From positions 124,001 to 188,000 of the forward strand of contig NZ_JAHKJW010000004.1 of the NCBI RefSeq assembly GCF_019710745.1: 64,000 nucleotides of DNA, read 5' to 3'. The notes beneath the pieces are model-generated. The model was not told the DNA's origin, did no database searches, and saw only the letters and a list, made by a program, of their open reading frames with translations. Every line of letters starts with the position of its first letter. Positions within the stretch are counted from its first letter, which is position 1. Shown here piece after piece: positions 7,089 to 15,762 of the stretch. Position numbers and translations under genes: made by a program. The stretch comes from Streptomyces beigongshangae (GTDB taxonomy: Bacteria; Actinomycetota; Actinomycetes; Streptomycetales; Streptomycetaceae).

Positions 7089-9611
7089 ATGAACCCCGCT
7101 GAGAGACCCGCCCCCGGACCCGCCCCGGACCCCGCCTCCGGGCCTGTCCCGAGCCCCGCCCCGAACCCTGCCCCGGGCCACGCCCCGAGCCCCGCCCCGC
7201 GACCCGTCCTGGACCGCGCCGACGACCGGCTGCTCCCGGTCCTGCTGCTCTGCGTCCAGGCCGTGGTCTGGCCCGGGGCGGCGCTCGTGCGCGGGACCGT
7301 CCCGGCCGCGTCCGCCCTCCTCGTCGCCGTCCTGGTCGCGGGATCGGTCACGGCCGCGCTCGCCCTCCGCCGCGCCCGCCCGGTGACCACCCTCGTCCTG
7401 GTCGCCGCCGCCTGCGCGCTGGGCGCCGGACCGCTGCCCACCGGGGCGACGGCCGTGCTCGGGACCGCGGGCGTCGCGCTGACCCTGTTCACCGTGGCGA
7501 CCGAGCGCGACACCTTCACCACCGTGCTGTGCGTGGTGGCACTCGCCCTCTGGCAGCTGCTGCAGAGCATCAGCCTGCACGGGCTCAGCGATCGCGAGGG
7601 ACTCGACCTCGTCCTGACCGCCCTGCTGTACGCCACCGCGTGCGGCGCCGGCCTCCGCGTACGGCGGACCAGGCGCGTCCGGCGGACGGCCGCACGGCTG
7701 CTGCGGCGGGCCGAGGCCGAGCGCCACCGGCTCCCGGCGGCCGAACGACGCCGTATGGAGAGGGAGTTGCACGACGTCAGCGCCCACCACCTGACGGCCG
7801 TGGTGGTGACGGCGGGCGCCGCCCTCGGACTGCGCGAACGCCGCCCCGAACTGGCCGACGAGGCACTGCGGTTCGCGGTCGGGACCGGCCGCGAGGTGAC
7901 CCGGGCGCTCGGCGCCGTACGGGCGCCGGCACCCTCCCGCGAGGACCTGCCCTCCCCCGAGGAGCGGCTGCGGGAACTGGTCGCCGGGTTCCGCCGCCTC
8001 GACCAGCCGGTGGACTGCGAGATCGGCCCGCTGCCGGACGGCGCCGTCGCGGACGCGGCCTACGGGATCGTGCGCGAGGCGCTGACCAACGTGGCCCGGC
8101 ACGCGCCCGGCGCGCACACGAAGGTGCTGTGCCGCTACGGCGACACCCGCACGGACGTCGTGGTCACCAGCGCGGCACCGCCGTCCGGGACGGTGGCGCA
8201 CGGGGCCGGTCTGGGCGGCGGACGAGGCCAGGGCTTCCTGCGCTCCCGGGCCCGGGAGGCGGGCGGCACACTGACCAGCGGTCCGACGGCCGAGGGCGGC
8301 TGGGAGGTGCGTGCGGTCCTGCCGGGCCGCTCGGCCGGGACGGCGGAACAGCCCGTGCCGCGGAGCTACCGCGTCGCGCAGCTGACGGCGGCCACCGGTC
8401 TGGTCCTGCAGCCGCTGCTCCCGGTGCTGGTGATACGGGCCGAGGACGCGCCGAGCGGGGCCGGCGTGTCCGTGGGCATGCTCTTCGCACTGCTGGCCGC
8501 GGCCCAGGTGGTCGCGCTGCTGTGGCTGCGCCGGGCGCCGCGGACCGCTCAGGTGGTGCTGTCGGGGCTGGCCCTGCTCTGGCCGGCGGCGATGGCCGAG
8601 GGGGACTACACGGGGCCGGTCGTGCTGCCGCCCGCGCTGAGCCTGCTGGCCACGGGCGCGGCACTCGCCGCGCAGGCGGCCCGCGCGGCGGCGGGCACCG
8701 GCCGCGCGGTCCCCCGCAACCTTCTGGTGCTCGCGGGTGTGGGCGTGGTCGTGCATGCGGCGGCTGTCGTCACCGCCGTGCTGGAACGCGGTACGGCGGT
8801 TCCCGTCTGGGCTGTCGTCGCAGGGGCCACGGCCGGGGTGTGCGCGGCACTCTGCGGGGCCCTGTGGGGCGGTGCCCTGCGGGGGCGGCGGGAGAGGGCC
8901 GCCCGGGGAGCGCGGGACGAGCGCCTCGCCGTCTGGACGGGGGAGGCCGTGCGGGACGCCTGGGCCGAGCGGCGGCGGATCGCCGCGGGCCTGGAGACCA
9001 CCGTGCTGGCCCGCACCGCCGACATGGTCGCCGAGGCGGAGGCCGGCCGGCTCGACGCGACCGCCGAACGCGCCCGGGAGGCCCTCGCCGCGATGCGCGC
9101 CCTGCTGGACACGGTCCGCGACGGCGCGACGGAACCCGACCTGCGCCCGCAGCCCACCCTGCAGGCCCTCGACCTGCTCGCCCACCAGTGCCGGGCCACC
9201 GGCCGCGACGTCGAGATACGGCTGACCGACCGCGTACCGCAGCGGCTGCCCACGGCCGTCGACCTGACCGCCTACCACGCCGCCGAGACCGTTCTCGCGG
9301 CCGGCGGCGACGAGCCCGCGGTGCTGGAGCTCGACGCCGACGGGGATATTTTGACCCTCACCGCCACCGGAGTGCCCCGCGCCGCCCGCCCCGCCGTACG
9401 GGAGCTGCTGGCGGCCCGGGCCGCCGCGCTCGGCGGCACCCTGGACACCGGCCGGCCGGACACGATCGGCCTCCGGCTGCCACTCGCCCCCGCCCTGGAC
9501 GTCCTGGGCGTCCCCGTCGTCCTGGACGCCCAGGACGACGGGGACGGGGACGAGGAGGGGGACGAGGCCAGGAACGGGGACGGGAAGAGGGAGAGGGAGA
9601 GGGAGCGATGA
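7089..9611 (+). CDS. Tandem-module sensor histidine kinase (double length)
   Basis: 840 residues, about twice the usual size for NarL-type kinases. The first half has a Pro-rich N-terminus (1-40), TM helices (about 48-190), the HisKA_3 motif ELHDVSAHH (His about 228) and an ATPase N-box (IVREALTNVARHA). A second set of TM segments (about 375-580) then leads to a second, degenerate kinase-like module. Its dimerisation helix reads RRRIAAGLETTVLAR where the His box should be, and its ATPase region lacks a clean N-box (LTAYHAAETVLAAGG). The second module is therefore probably a pseudokinase. The acidic/basic tail is low-complexity. It overlaps the next regulator by ATGA. Confidence 0.82.
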   Translation: MNPAERPAPGPAPDPASGPVPSPAPNPAPGHAPSPAPRPVLDRADDRLLPVLLLCVQAVVWPGAALVRGTVPAASALLVAVLVAGSVTAALALRRARPVTTLVLVAAACALGAGPLPTGATAVLGTAGVALTLFTVATERDTFTTVLCVVALALWQLLQSISLHGLSDREGLDLVLTALLYATACGAGLRVRRTRRVRRTAARLLRRAEAERHRLPAAERRRMERELHDVSAHHLTAVVVTAGAALGLRERRPELADEALRFAVGTGREVTRALGAVRAPAPSREDLPSPEERLRELVAGFRRLDQPVDCEIGPLPDGAVADAAYGIVREALTNVARHAPGAHTKVLCRYGDTRTDVVVTSAAPPSGTVAHGAGLGGGRGQGFLRSRAREAGGTLTSGPTAEGGWEVRAVLPGRSAGTAEQPVPRSYRVAQLTAATGLVLQPLLPVLVIRAEDAPSGAGVSVGMLFALLAAAQVVALLWLRRAPRTAQVVLSGLALLWPAAMAEGDYTGPVVLPPALSLLATGAALAAQAARAAAGTGRAVPRNLLVLAGVGVVVHAAAVVTAVLERGTAVPVWAVVAGATAGVCAALCGALWGGALRGRRERAARGARDERLAVWTGEAVRDAWAERRRIAAGLETTVLARTADMVAEAEAGRLDATAERAREALAAMRALLDTVRDGATEPDLRPQPTLQALDLLAHQCRATGRDVEIRLTDRVPQRLPTAVDLTAYHAAETVLAAGGDEPAVLELDADGDILTLTATGVPRAARPAVRELLAARAAALGGTLDTGRPDTIGLRLPLAPALDVLGVPVVLDAQDDGDGDEEGDEARNGDGKRERERER

Positions 9612-10291
9612 GCCTCAGGGTGCTGGTCGTCGACGACCAGGGAATCGTACGGGCGGGGTTCGCCGCCGTGATCGACGCCGAGGAGGACATGACCGTCGTC
9701 GGCGAGGCCGCCGACGGAGCGGCCGCGGTGCGCCTCGCCGCGGAACTGGCCCCCGACGTGATCGTCATGGACGTGCGGATGCCCGTGCTCGACGGCATCG
9801 CCGCCACCCGGATCATCACCGGCCGCGAGGACGCGCCCCGGGTCCTGGTGCTGACGACCTTCGACCTCGACGCGTACGTCTTCGACGCGCTGCGGGCGGG
9901 TGCCTCCGGCTTCCTGCTCAAGGACGTGTACGCCGCCGAACTGCTCCAGGGCATCCGGGTGGTGGCCGACGGGGAGAGCGTGCTGGCCCCGTCCGCGACC
10001 CGGCGGCTCATCGGCCACTACGCGTCGGGGGCGGGCGCCGGGACGCGGACCGGGAGCGGTCCGGACGGGCTGGACAGCCTGACCGGCAGCCAGCGCAACG
10101 TCCTGGCCCTGATCGCGGCCGGCCTCAACAACGCGGAGATCGCCGACGAACTCGGCATCACCGTCGGCACCGTCAAGTCCCATGTGAACGCGCTGCTGCG
10201 CAGGCTGGGCCTGCGGGACCGCGTACAGGCGACGATCCTCGCGTACGACCTCGGTCTCGCCCGTCCGAACCCGCCCGGCTCGCCCATGTGA
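9608..10291 (+). CDS. NarL/LuxR family response regulator
   Basis: 227 residues, coupled by ATGA overlap to the tandem kinase. The receiver has D9-D10, phosphoacceptor D55 (VMDVRMPVLDG) and the Lys of GFLLKD. A Gly/Thr-rich linker (about 140-155) leads to a LuxR helix-turn-helix (LTGSQRNVLALIAAGLNN; VGTVKSHVNALLRRLGLR). The ATG is preceded by the purine-rich GAGAGGGAGAGGGAG. It is similar in plan to the regulator at 4881-5561, so the two systems probably arose by duplication. Confidence 0.92.
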   Translation: MSLRVLVVDDQGIVRAGFAAVIDAEEDMTVVGEAADGAAAVRLAAELAPDVIVMDVRMPVLDGIAATRIITGREDAPRVLVLTTFDLDAYVFDALRAGASGFLLKDVYAAELLQGIRVVADGESVLAPSATRRLIGHYASGAGAGTRTGSGPDGLDSLTGSQRNVLALIAAGLNNAEIADELGITVGTVKSHVNALLRRLGLRDRVQATILAYDLGLARPNPPGSPM

Positions 10292-10313
10292 GGGCCCCTG
10301 TCCCAGCCGCCCC

Positions 10314-10421
10314 GACCACACCCGGCATCCAGACCACACCGGGCATACCGACCACACCCGGCATCCAGACCACACCGGGCATCCAGACCACACCCGGTAT
10401 CCAGACCACACCGAACCGTCG
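10314..10421 (+). repeat. 18-bp tandem repeat between regulator and membrane protein
   Basis: Five complete 18-bp units (10314-10403) and a partial sixth (to 10421), all of the form GACCACACCSGGCATCCA. Units alternate between CCCGGC and CCGGGC cores, so pairs of units form a higher-order 36-bp period. The tract lies directly after the response regulator stop and before the ribosome site of the next gene, inside the presumed transcript. Confidence 0.85.
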
Positions 10422-10443
10422 AAGAACCAGGAGCACACCACCC

Positions 10444-10767
10444 GTGAGCAGCAAGATCCCGACCTTCGTCCGTACCCTTCCGCACCGGCTGGGTTACCTG
10501 CTCAGCGACCTCTTCGCCCTCTCCTACCTGGGCCTGTGCACCGTCCTGCTCGGCTGGGCGCTCCTGGAGAACTCGGACGGGTCCATGGCGGGCGTCATCC
10601 CGCTGTTCGCCACCGCGCCCACCAGCATCGTGCCGCTCCTGCTGCTGCCGGACGGGTCCTCGGTGTTCCTGGTCTCCATCGTTCTCGGGGCGCTGGTCAA
10701 CACCGTGGTCATCGGCTGGTGCGCCCGCACGCTGCGCCACGGCAGGACCCCGGACCCGGTGTCCTGA
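10444..10767 (+). CDS. SCO4225-type small membrane protein
   Basis: 107-residue protein with three predicted TM segments (about 18-42, 47-66, 70-92). The stretch GVIPLFATAPTSIVPLLLLPDG resembles the SCO4225 family of actinobacterial membrane proteins, whose function is unknown. GTG 10444 is chosen because AGGAGC lies about 10 nt upstream; an upstream ATG at 10288 would translate the 18-bp repeat tract and is unlikely. The position after the kinase/regulator pair suggests co-transcription, possibly as a target or accessory of that system (inference). Confidence 0.72.
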   Translation: MSSKIPTFVRTLPHRLGYLLSDLFALSYLGLCTVLLGWALLENSDGSMAGVIPLFATAPTSIVPLLLLPDGSSVFLVSIVLGALVNTVVIGWCARTLRHGRTPDPVS

Positions 10768-10836
10768 ACCTCCTGGTGTCCTGAACCTCCCGAGGGCCTG
10801 GACCGGCGTCACCGCCGTCCTTCATGATGTCGCTGC

Positions 10837-10854
10837 CATGACAACGTAGTCATG
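10837..10854. promoter_or_regulatory. Candidate operator upstream of GH5-like gene
   Basis: Inverted repeat CATGAC (10837-10842) / GTCATG (10849-10854) around AACGTA, with central TGACAACGTAGTCA. The shape matches operators of LacI-family sugar repressors; assignment to that family is inference. It lies about 80 bp before the glycosidase start. Confidence 0.45.
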
Positions 10855-10935
10855 GTTCCGGCCCGGTTCGGCCCCGGTTCGGCCCGGTTCCGGCCCCAGG
10901 TCCGGACCCAGCCCTCAGTCATCAGGACGGTGACC

Positions 10936-12924
10936 GTGCGCGGATCCCCCGGCAGGGCGACCTCGCCCCCCTTGCCCCTCCTCCTGTTCCTCTTCCTCCT
11001 CCTCTTCCTGTTCCTCCTGCTGTCCCTGATCCCCGGCCCGGCGGCCGCCGCGGCGGCCCCGCCGGACCCCGCCGCCCCCGCGGCCGGCCTTCCCCGGGAG
11101 GCCGGCCCGGCCGCCGAGGACTGGACGCCGCCGCTCAGCACGCGGGGGCGGTGGATCGTCGACGCGGACGGCGACCGCTTCAAGCTGCGGTCGGGCAACT
11201 GGCACGGGGCCAGCGGCACCTGGAACGGCTCCGGCAGCGCGGACGAGGACGCCAACCACCACGCGGGCGAGAACTCCGGCCGCGTCCCCCTCGGCCTGGA
11301 CCGGGCCCCGATGGCCGAGATCATCTCGGGTTTCCGGGAGATCGGGATCAACAGCGTCCGGCTGCCGTTCTCCAACGAGATGGTCCACGACGACCGCCCG
11401 GTCACCGACGACGCGGTCGCCGCCAACCCCGCGCTGCGCGGCAGGACCCCGCTCCAGGTGTACGACGCCGTGGTCCGCGAACTCACCGCCGCCGGACTCG
11501 CCGTGATCCTCAACAACCACACCAACACCACCCGGTGGTGCTGCGGGGTCGACGGCAACGAACGCTGGAACACCTCCCAGTCCGTCCGGGCATGGGAGGA
11601 CGACTGGCTCTTCATGGCCCGCCGCTACAAGGACAACCAGCGCGTCGTCGGCGCCGACCTCTACAACGAGGTGCGCCGCAACGTCTGGGACGACCCGAAC
11701 TGGGGACTGGGCGGTGACCACGACTGGTTCGCCGCATCCCAGCGCGCGGGCGACCGCATCCTGACGGAGGCCGACCCCGACCTCCTCATCGTCGTCGAGG
11801 GCATCAACTGGACCGGCATCCCCGTCGACGGCTTCCCGCACGAACGCCCCACCCTGGCGCCGGTACGCACCCTCTCGCACACCCTCGTCGACTCCGGCAA
11901 GCTCGTGTACTCGGCCCACTTCTACGACTACACCGGCCCGAACCACAGCGGCGCGACCGGCACCGGCGAGACCACCGATCCCCGCTACCGCGACCTCTCC
12001 CCCGCAGAACTGATCGACGTACTGAACCGCCAGGCCCTCTACGTCACCGACGGGCAGGACCAGCACTTCACCGCCCCGGTCTGGATCAGCGAGTTCGGCG
12101 TCGGCGGCCGGGAGGAGACGGGTGCCGAGCCGCGCGCGTGGTTCGGGAACTTCGTCGACCACCTGATCCGCACCGACGCCGACTTCGCGTACTGGCCGCT
12201 CGTCGGATGGCACGAGAACCGCCGCGGCAACGGCTGGGCCCTGCTGCACTGGGACGCGGCGGGGAACCGCATGGGCCCGTACGACGGCGACGACTGGCGG
12301 GCCGCCGCCTGGTCCCGGCTCGTCGGAGCCGCCGGCCGCACCGGCCGGGTCGCCCCCGTGGCGGAGTGGTCGATGCTCAGCCCCGACCACGGCGACTTCG
12401 TCCAGTCCCGGCGGATGCGGGCGCTGCCCGACTGGGACTCCGGCGCGCGCAAGGCCGCCTGCCCCGACGGGCAGCGGCTCCTCGGTCTCGGCCACACGGG
12501 CAACCGGGGCCTGTGCTCCGACGTGACCACCGGTCCGCTGCCGGACGCGCCGGGCGGGGGCGGCGGGTACGAGGTCGTCAAGGACGAGCGGTATGTGAAG
12601 GCGGGCGGCGACTGGGCCTCCGGCTACACCAAGCTGCAGTGCGCCGACGGGCAGTTCGTGTCCGGCTACGGCGTGCGGGGGGCGGCCGTCTCGTCCGCGC
12701 TGTGCACGGCTGCCCCGTCCGGGGTGATCACGGGTACGGCAGGCCGTACGGTCTGGTTCGACCGGGGGGACGACCGGGGCGCGTCCCCCAAGGGGGGTGA
12801 CTTCGCCACGGGCCACTACAAGGGCCAGTGCGCGGACGACGAGTACGTGGCCGGCATCGCCTGCACGGGCCGCATCGGCTCGTCCCGCACTCCCGACGCG
12901 CTCTTCTGCCGAAAGCTCCGCTGA
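10936..12924 (+). CDS. Secreted GH5-family (cellulase-like) glycoside hydrolase
   Basis: 662-residue exported hydrolase. A very Leu/Phe-rich signal segment is followed by a (beta/alpha)8 domain of GH5 type at about 55-470. The predicted acid/base Glu is about 245 (GADLYNEVRR, the NEP-like motif) and the nucleophile Glu about 386 (VWISEFGVGG); NNHTN and the WPLVGWHEN segment fit the same fold. The C-terminal 190 residues have about eight cysteines with repeated KxxCxDGQ/DE patterns, probably a disulfide-bonded binding region. GTG 10936 has AGGA 8 nt upstream; upstream starts at 10852 and 10930 lack ribosome sites. The polysaccharide substrate cannot be fixed. Confidence 0.82.
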   Translation: MRGSPGRATSPPLPLLLFLFLLLFLFLLLSLIPGPAAAAAAPPDPAAPAAGLPREAGPAAEDWTPPLSTRGRWIVDADGDRFKLRSGNWHGASGTWNGSGSADEDANHHAGENSGRVPLGLDRAPMAEIISGFREIGINSVRLPFSNEMVHDDRPVTDDAVAANPALRGRTPLQVYDAVVRELTAAGLAVILNNHTNTTRWCCGVDGNERWNTSQSVRAWEDDWLFMARRYKDNQRVVGADLYNEVRRNVWDDPNWGLGGDHDWFAASQRAGDRILTEADPDLLIVVEGINWTGIPVDGFPHERPTLAPVRTLSHTLVDSGKLVYSAHFYDYTGPNHSGATGTGETTDPRYRDLSPAELIDVLNRQALYVTDGQDQHFTAPVWISEFGVGGREETGAEPRAWFGNFVDHLIRTDADFAYWPLVGWHENRRGNGWALLHWDAAGNRMGPYDGDDWRAAAWSRLVGAAGRTGRVAPVAEWSMLSPDHGDFVQSRRMRALPDWDSGARKAACPDGQRLLGLGHTGNRGLCSDVTTGPLPDAPGGGGGYEVVKDERYVKAGGDWASGYTKLQCADGQFVSGYGVRGAAVSSALCTAAPSGVITGTAGRTVWFDRGDDRGASPKGGDFATGHYKGQCADDEYVAGIACTGRIGSSRTPDALFCRKLR

Positions 12925-12937
12925 CCCACTGGCGGAC

Positions 12938-13002
12938 CGCGCGGTTCCCCGTCCTCCAGGTACCCAAGTACCCAGGTACCCAAGGGCGCGGGGAACCGCG
13001 CG
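12938..13002. repeat. Long inverted repeat, terminator-like intergenic element
   Basis: Perfect 14-bp arms CGCGCGGTTCCCCG (12938-12951) and its complement (12989-13002). The 37-nt loop carries tandem GTACCCA-type repeats. It resembles the CGCGCAGTTCCCCGCG-type element scattered through Streptomyces intergenic DNA. It follows the glycosidase stop and may terminate it. The rest of the gap to 13328 holds a short repeat (GGGGCAGCCGCA, near 13072-13100) and no gene. Confidence 0.65.
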
Positions 13003-13328
13003 AACGACGCCGGACAGCGGCCGAGCGGCGCGCCGACCGCGGTCAGGGCCACGTGGAAGACGGACTTCCCGTTCTGCAGGGGCAGCCGCAGGGGCAGCCG
13101 CAGCGGCGCCCTCGCCGACGGGGTCTCGGCGGCCGGGGGCGGCCGTGCACCACCGGGCACCGCCGCGCACGGCCGAGGACGCCGAAAACCGGGCTTCGTT
13201 GTCACTGGCATGCCATACGCTGCACCTTCGGCCGCGTCCATGCGTCTCTGACGGCGCGAGGGGGACGCGCGGCCGCCTCATCCATGCCCGGCGCGTACCG
13301 GGCATCTTCTGTGGGAGTAACCATCACT

Positions 13329-15299
13329 GTGCACAGACGCAGCACGTCGATCGCGACGGCGCTCGCGGTCGTCCTGGGTTCCGCGGTCCTGACGGCCGGA
13401 GCGGCGGGTCCGGCGTCGGCCGACGCCGCCAAGGTCCTTCCGGTGGCGTCGGTGGGGGACATCGTCGTGGACGGCGCCCACCGCCGGGTCTACGTCTCCG
13501 ACCCCACCGGCGGCAAGATCGTCGTGACGGACTACACGGGTGCCGTGAAGGCGACCCTGACCGGGCTCCCCGGCGTGACGGGCCTCGCCCTGTCCGCCGA
13601 CTCCGGGGAGGTCTACGCGGCCGTGAGGAACGGCAACCGCATCGTCTCGGTGGAGACGGACACGTACGTCCGGACCGCCAGTTACCCGGTGGGCGCGGCC
13701 CCCGCGGACCTGGAGGTGGTGGACGGCCGGATCTGGTTCGCCCACGGCACCGACTTCGGCTCGCTCGACATCTCCGGCGCCGAGCCCGTCGTCCACCTCG
13801 CCCAGCGCGGCGACGTCGGCTTCTCCGGCGCCTACGGCATGTTCCTGGCCTCCGACCCGGCCGTCCCCGGTGTCCTCGTGGCGGGCAACGGCGGAGACCT
13901 CGCCGTGTACGACGTCTCGGCCGACGGGGCCGCCCTGCGGGTCAAGGGCGACATGGACACCGCCGTGCGGCAGCTGGACCTGACGCCCGACGGCAGCCAG
14001 GTCCTCACCTCCTGGGGTTCCCCCGACCGCGGCTACGGCATCGGCGCCTACTCGGCCGCCGACCTGACCGAGCGGACCGGCTACCCCATCGACCCCTACC
14101 CGAACGCGGTGCGGGTCGCGCCCGACGGAAGCGTCGCGGGCGGCAGTTCCTCCGGGTACGAACCCGACGTCCACATCCACCGGCCCGGCGACGCGGTGCC
14201 GGTGCGCGAGTACGACTTCCCCAACACCGGTGACAGCAGCGGCGCCGACACCCTGGTGGACGGAGCGCTCGCCTGGGCGCCGGACGCGAGCCAGGTCTTC
14301 GCGGTCTCCGTGAACACCCGCGGCACGTACACCCTGCGCGCCCTGGCCGACCCCACCAAGGAACTGCCCACGCTCAAGGTGTCGGCCCCCGCGAAGTCGG
14401 ACCGCGCCAAGAAGCTCACCGTCACCGGCAGGCTGACCTCGAAGTCGGCCCTCCCGGCGGGTACCGCCCTGAGCGTGACCCGTACGGACGTCGAGTCCCC
14501 GAACGGCAAGGCGCTGGCCGCCGTCAGGACGAAGGCGGACGGCAGCTTCTCCTTCACGGACACCCCGCCCGCCGGCGGCAAGGTCACCTACCGGGTCTCC
14601 TACGCGGGCGACGCCGAGCACGCCGCCGTCTCCGTCTCCGACGCGGTCGAGGTGTCGCGCAAGGCGACCGCGCTGAGCCTGGGCAACAACGGCAAGCTGT
14701 ACACGTACGGCAAGGACGTCACCTTCACCGCGCACCTCGGGACGACGTACAAGAACCGCACCGTCGCGATCTACGCCGACCCCTTCGGCTCCGACAAGCC
14801 GAAGAAGCTGCTGAAGACCGCCAAGGTGAACTCCGCGGGCAACCTGTCGGCGACCGTCGACATGACCCGTGACACCACCGTCACCGCGGTCTTCACGGGC
14901 GACGCGCGCTACGCCGCGAAGACCGCGACCTCGACGGCGTACGCCCACGCGAAGGTCTCGACCACCGTCTCCAAGCACTACAGGACGGCCAAGATCGGCT
15001 CGACGACGTACTCCTGGTTCCGCAAGAACACGGACCCGGTGTTCACGACGACGATGAACTACTACACCGGCCGCAAGCAGCGCTTCCAGCTCCAGGTGTA
15101 CTACCAGGGCTCCTGGTACGACTCGGCCTCCGAGTACGTCGCCCTGGGGGCGAACGGCAAGTCGGTCGTCGCCCTGGGGGCGCCGGGCGAGTCCGGCATC
15201 CGGGCCCGGATCCGCTCGTCGTACATCAACGGTTCGTCCGGCGACACGGTCAACTCGACGACGCACGGCGCCTGGAAGTACATCACCTTCACCAACTGA
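13329..15299 (+). CDS. Secreted beta-propeller protein with Ig-like repeats
   Basis: 656-residue exported protein. A signal peptide (VHRRSTSIATALAVVLGSA, cleavage near PASADA) precedes a YVTN/YncE-like propeller at about 40-340, seen as repeated VYVSDPTGGKIVVTD, LALSADSGEVYAAVRNGNR and LDLTPDGSQVLTSWG segments. Two Ig-like (bacterial Ig/Big_3-type) domains follow at about 350-545 (LKVSAPAKSDRAKKLTVTG; GDAEHAAVS and GDARYAAKT endings). A C-terminal beta domain is rich in Tyr/Trp. GTG 13329 has GGAGTAA about 9 nt upstream and begins the signal peptide. A surface or matrix role is likely; no enzyme motif is seen. Confidence 0.8.
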   Translation: MHRRSTSIATALAVVLGSAVLTAGAAGPASADAAKVLPVASVGDIVVDGAHRRVYVSDPTGGKIVVTDYTGAVKATLTGLPGVTGLALSADSGEVYAAVRNGNRIVSVETDTYVRTASYPVGAAPADLEVVDGRIWFAHGTDFGSLDISGAEPVVHLAQRGDVGFSGAYGMFLASDPAVPGVLVAGNGGDLAVYDVSADGAALRVKGDMDTAVRQLDLTPDGSQVLTSWGSPDRGYGIGAYSAADLTERTGYPIDPYPNAVRVAPDGSVAGGSSSGYEPDVHIHRPGDAVPVREYDFPNTGDSSGADTLVDGALAWAPDASQVFAVSVNTRGTYTLRALADPTKELPTLKVSAPAKSDRAKKLTVTGRLTSKSALPAGTALSVTRTDVESPNGKALAAVRTKADGSFSFTDTPPAGGKVTYRVSYAGDAEHAAVSVSDAVEVSRKATALSLGNNGKLYTYGKDVTFTAHLGTTYKNRTVAIYADPFGSDKPKKLLKTAKVNSAGNLSATVDMTRDTTVTAVFTGDARYAAKTATSTAYAHAKVSTTVSKHYRTAKIGSTTYSWFRKNTDPVFTTTMNYYTGRKQRFQLQVYYQGSWYDSASEYVALGANGKSVVALGAPGESGIRARIRSSYINGSSGDTVNSTTHGAWKYITFTN

Positions 15300-15306
15300 C
15301 CGGACG

Positions 15307-15339
15307 TGCCCGCTCCCGGCGCGGGACGACGAGCGGGCA
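15307..15339 (+). terminator. Terminator after propeller gene
   Basis: 9-bp perfect stem TGCCCGCTC (15307-15315) with GAGCGGGCA (15331-15339), 8 bp after the stop codon. Confidence 0.6.
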
Positions 15340-15349
15340 AGATGACCTC

Positions 15350-15724
15350 ATGACAAAGCTCTCCGTACGGCCGGTCCGTCGTCGCTCCTCCTCCGGTTCG
15401 GTGCTGTCGTTGTGGTCGCAGGACTCCGTGCTGTCGATCGGCTCGGTGGGGTCGGTGCTGTCCGTGGGGTCGATCGGTTCGGCCCTGTCGGTCGGTTCGA
15501 TCGGAAGTGCCCTGTCGGTCGGTTCGATCGGTTCCGCCCAGTCCCTGATCTCGACCGGGTCGTGGCTGAGTACGGGTTCGCTGTTCTCCGCGCAGTCGAG
15601 GTGGTCGGTGCTGTCGTGGCGCGCCAACGGCGGTTTCCTGGCCGCGGGCGCGGTGGGAGCCGCGGCGGGAGGGGCCCTGCTGCTGGCCCGGATGTCGCAC
15701 CGGGCCGGCAAGCACACCGCGTAA
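15350..15724 (+). CDS. Ser-Gly repeat protein with C-terminal TM helix
   Basis: 124 residues. Residues about 14-82 are built of a 5-6-residue SVLS-x-GS / SIGSxGS repeat (SVGSIGSALSVGSIGSA), followed by one hydrophobic helix (FLAAGAVGAAAGGALLLA) and a basic tail. The regular Ser/Gly plus Val/Ile/Leu spacing resembles a beta-solenoid. Similar short SIGS-repeat proteins are, as far as I recall, common in Streptomyces without known function. The underlying DNA is itself repetitive (TCGGTCGGTTCGATCGG-type units near 15470-15540). The start has only a weak ribosome site. A membrane-anchored filament or aggregate-forming protein is a guess. Confidence 0.6.
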   Translation: MTKLSVRPVRRRSSSGSVLSLWSQDSVLSIGSVGSVLSVGSIGSALSVGSIGSALSVGSIGSAQSLISTGSWLSTGSLFSAQSRWSVLSWRANGGFLAAGAVGAAAGGALLLARMSHRAGKHTA

Positions 15725-15762
15725 GCCGGTCGGTCCGACTGCGCCGGTCGGCCCGACCGGAC

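Noticed and set aside
10852..10935. Upstream ATG for the glycosidase
   Set aside because: No ribosome site, overlaps the palindrome, and adds a polar stretch before the signal peptide.
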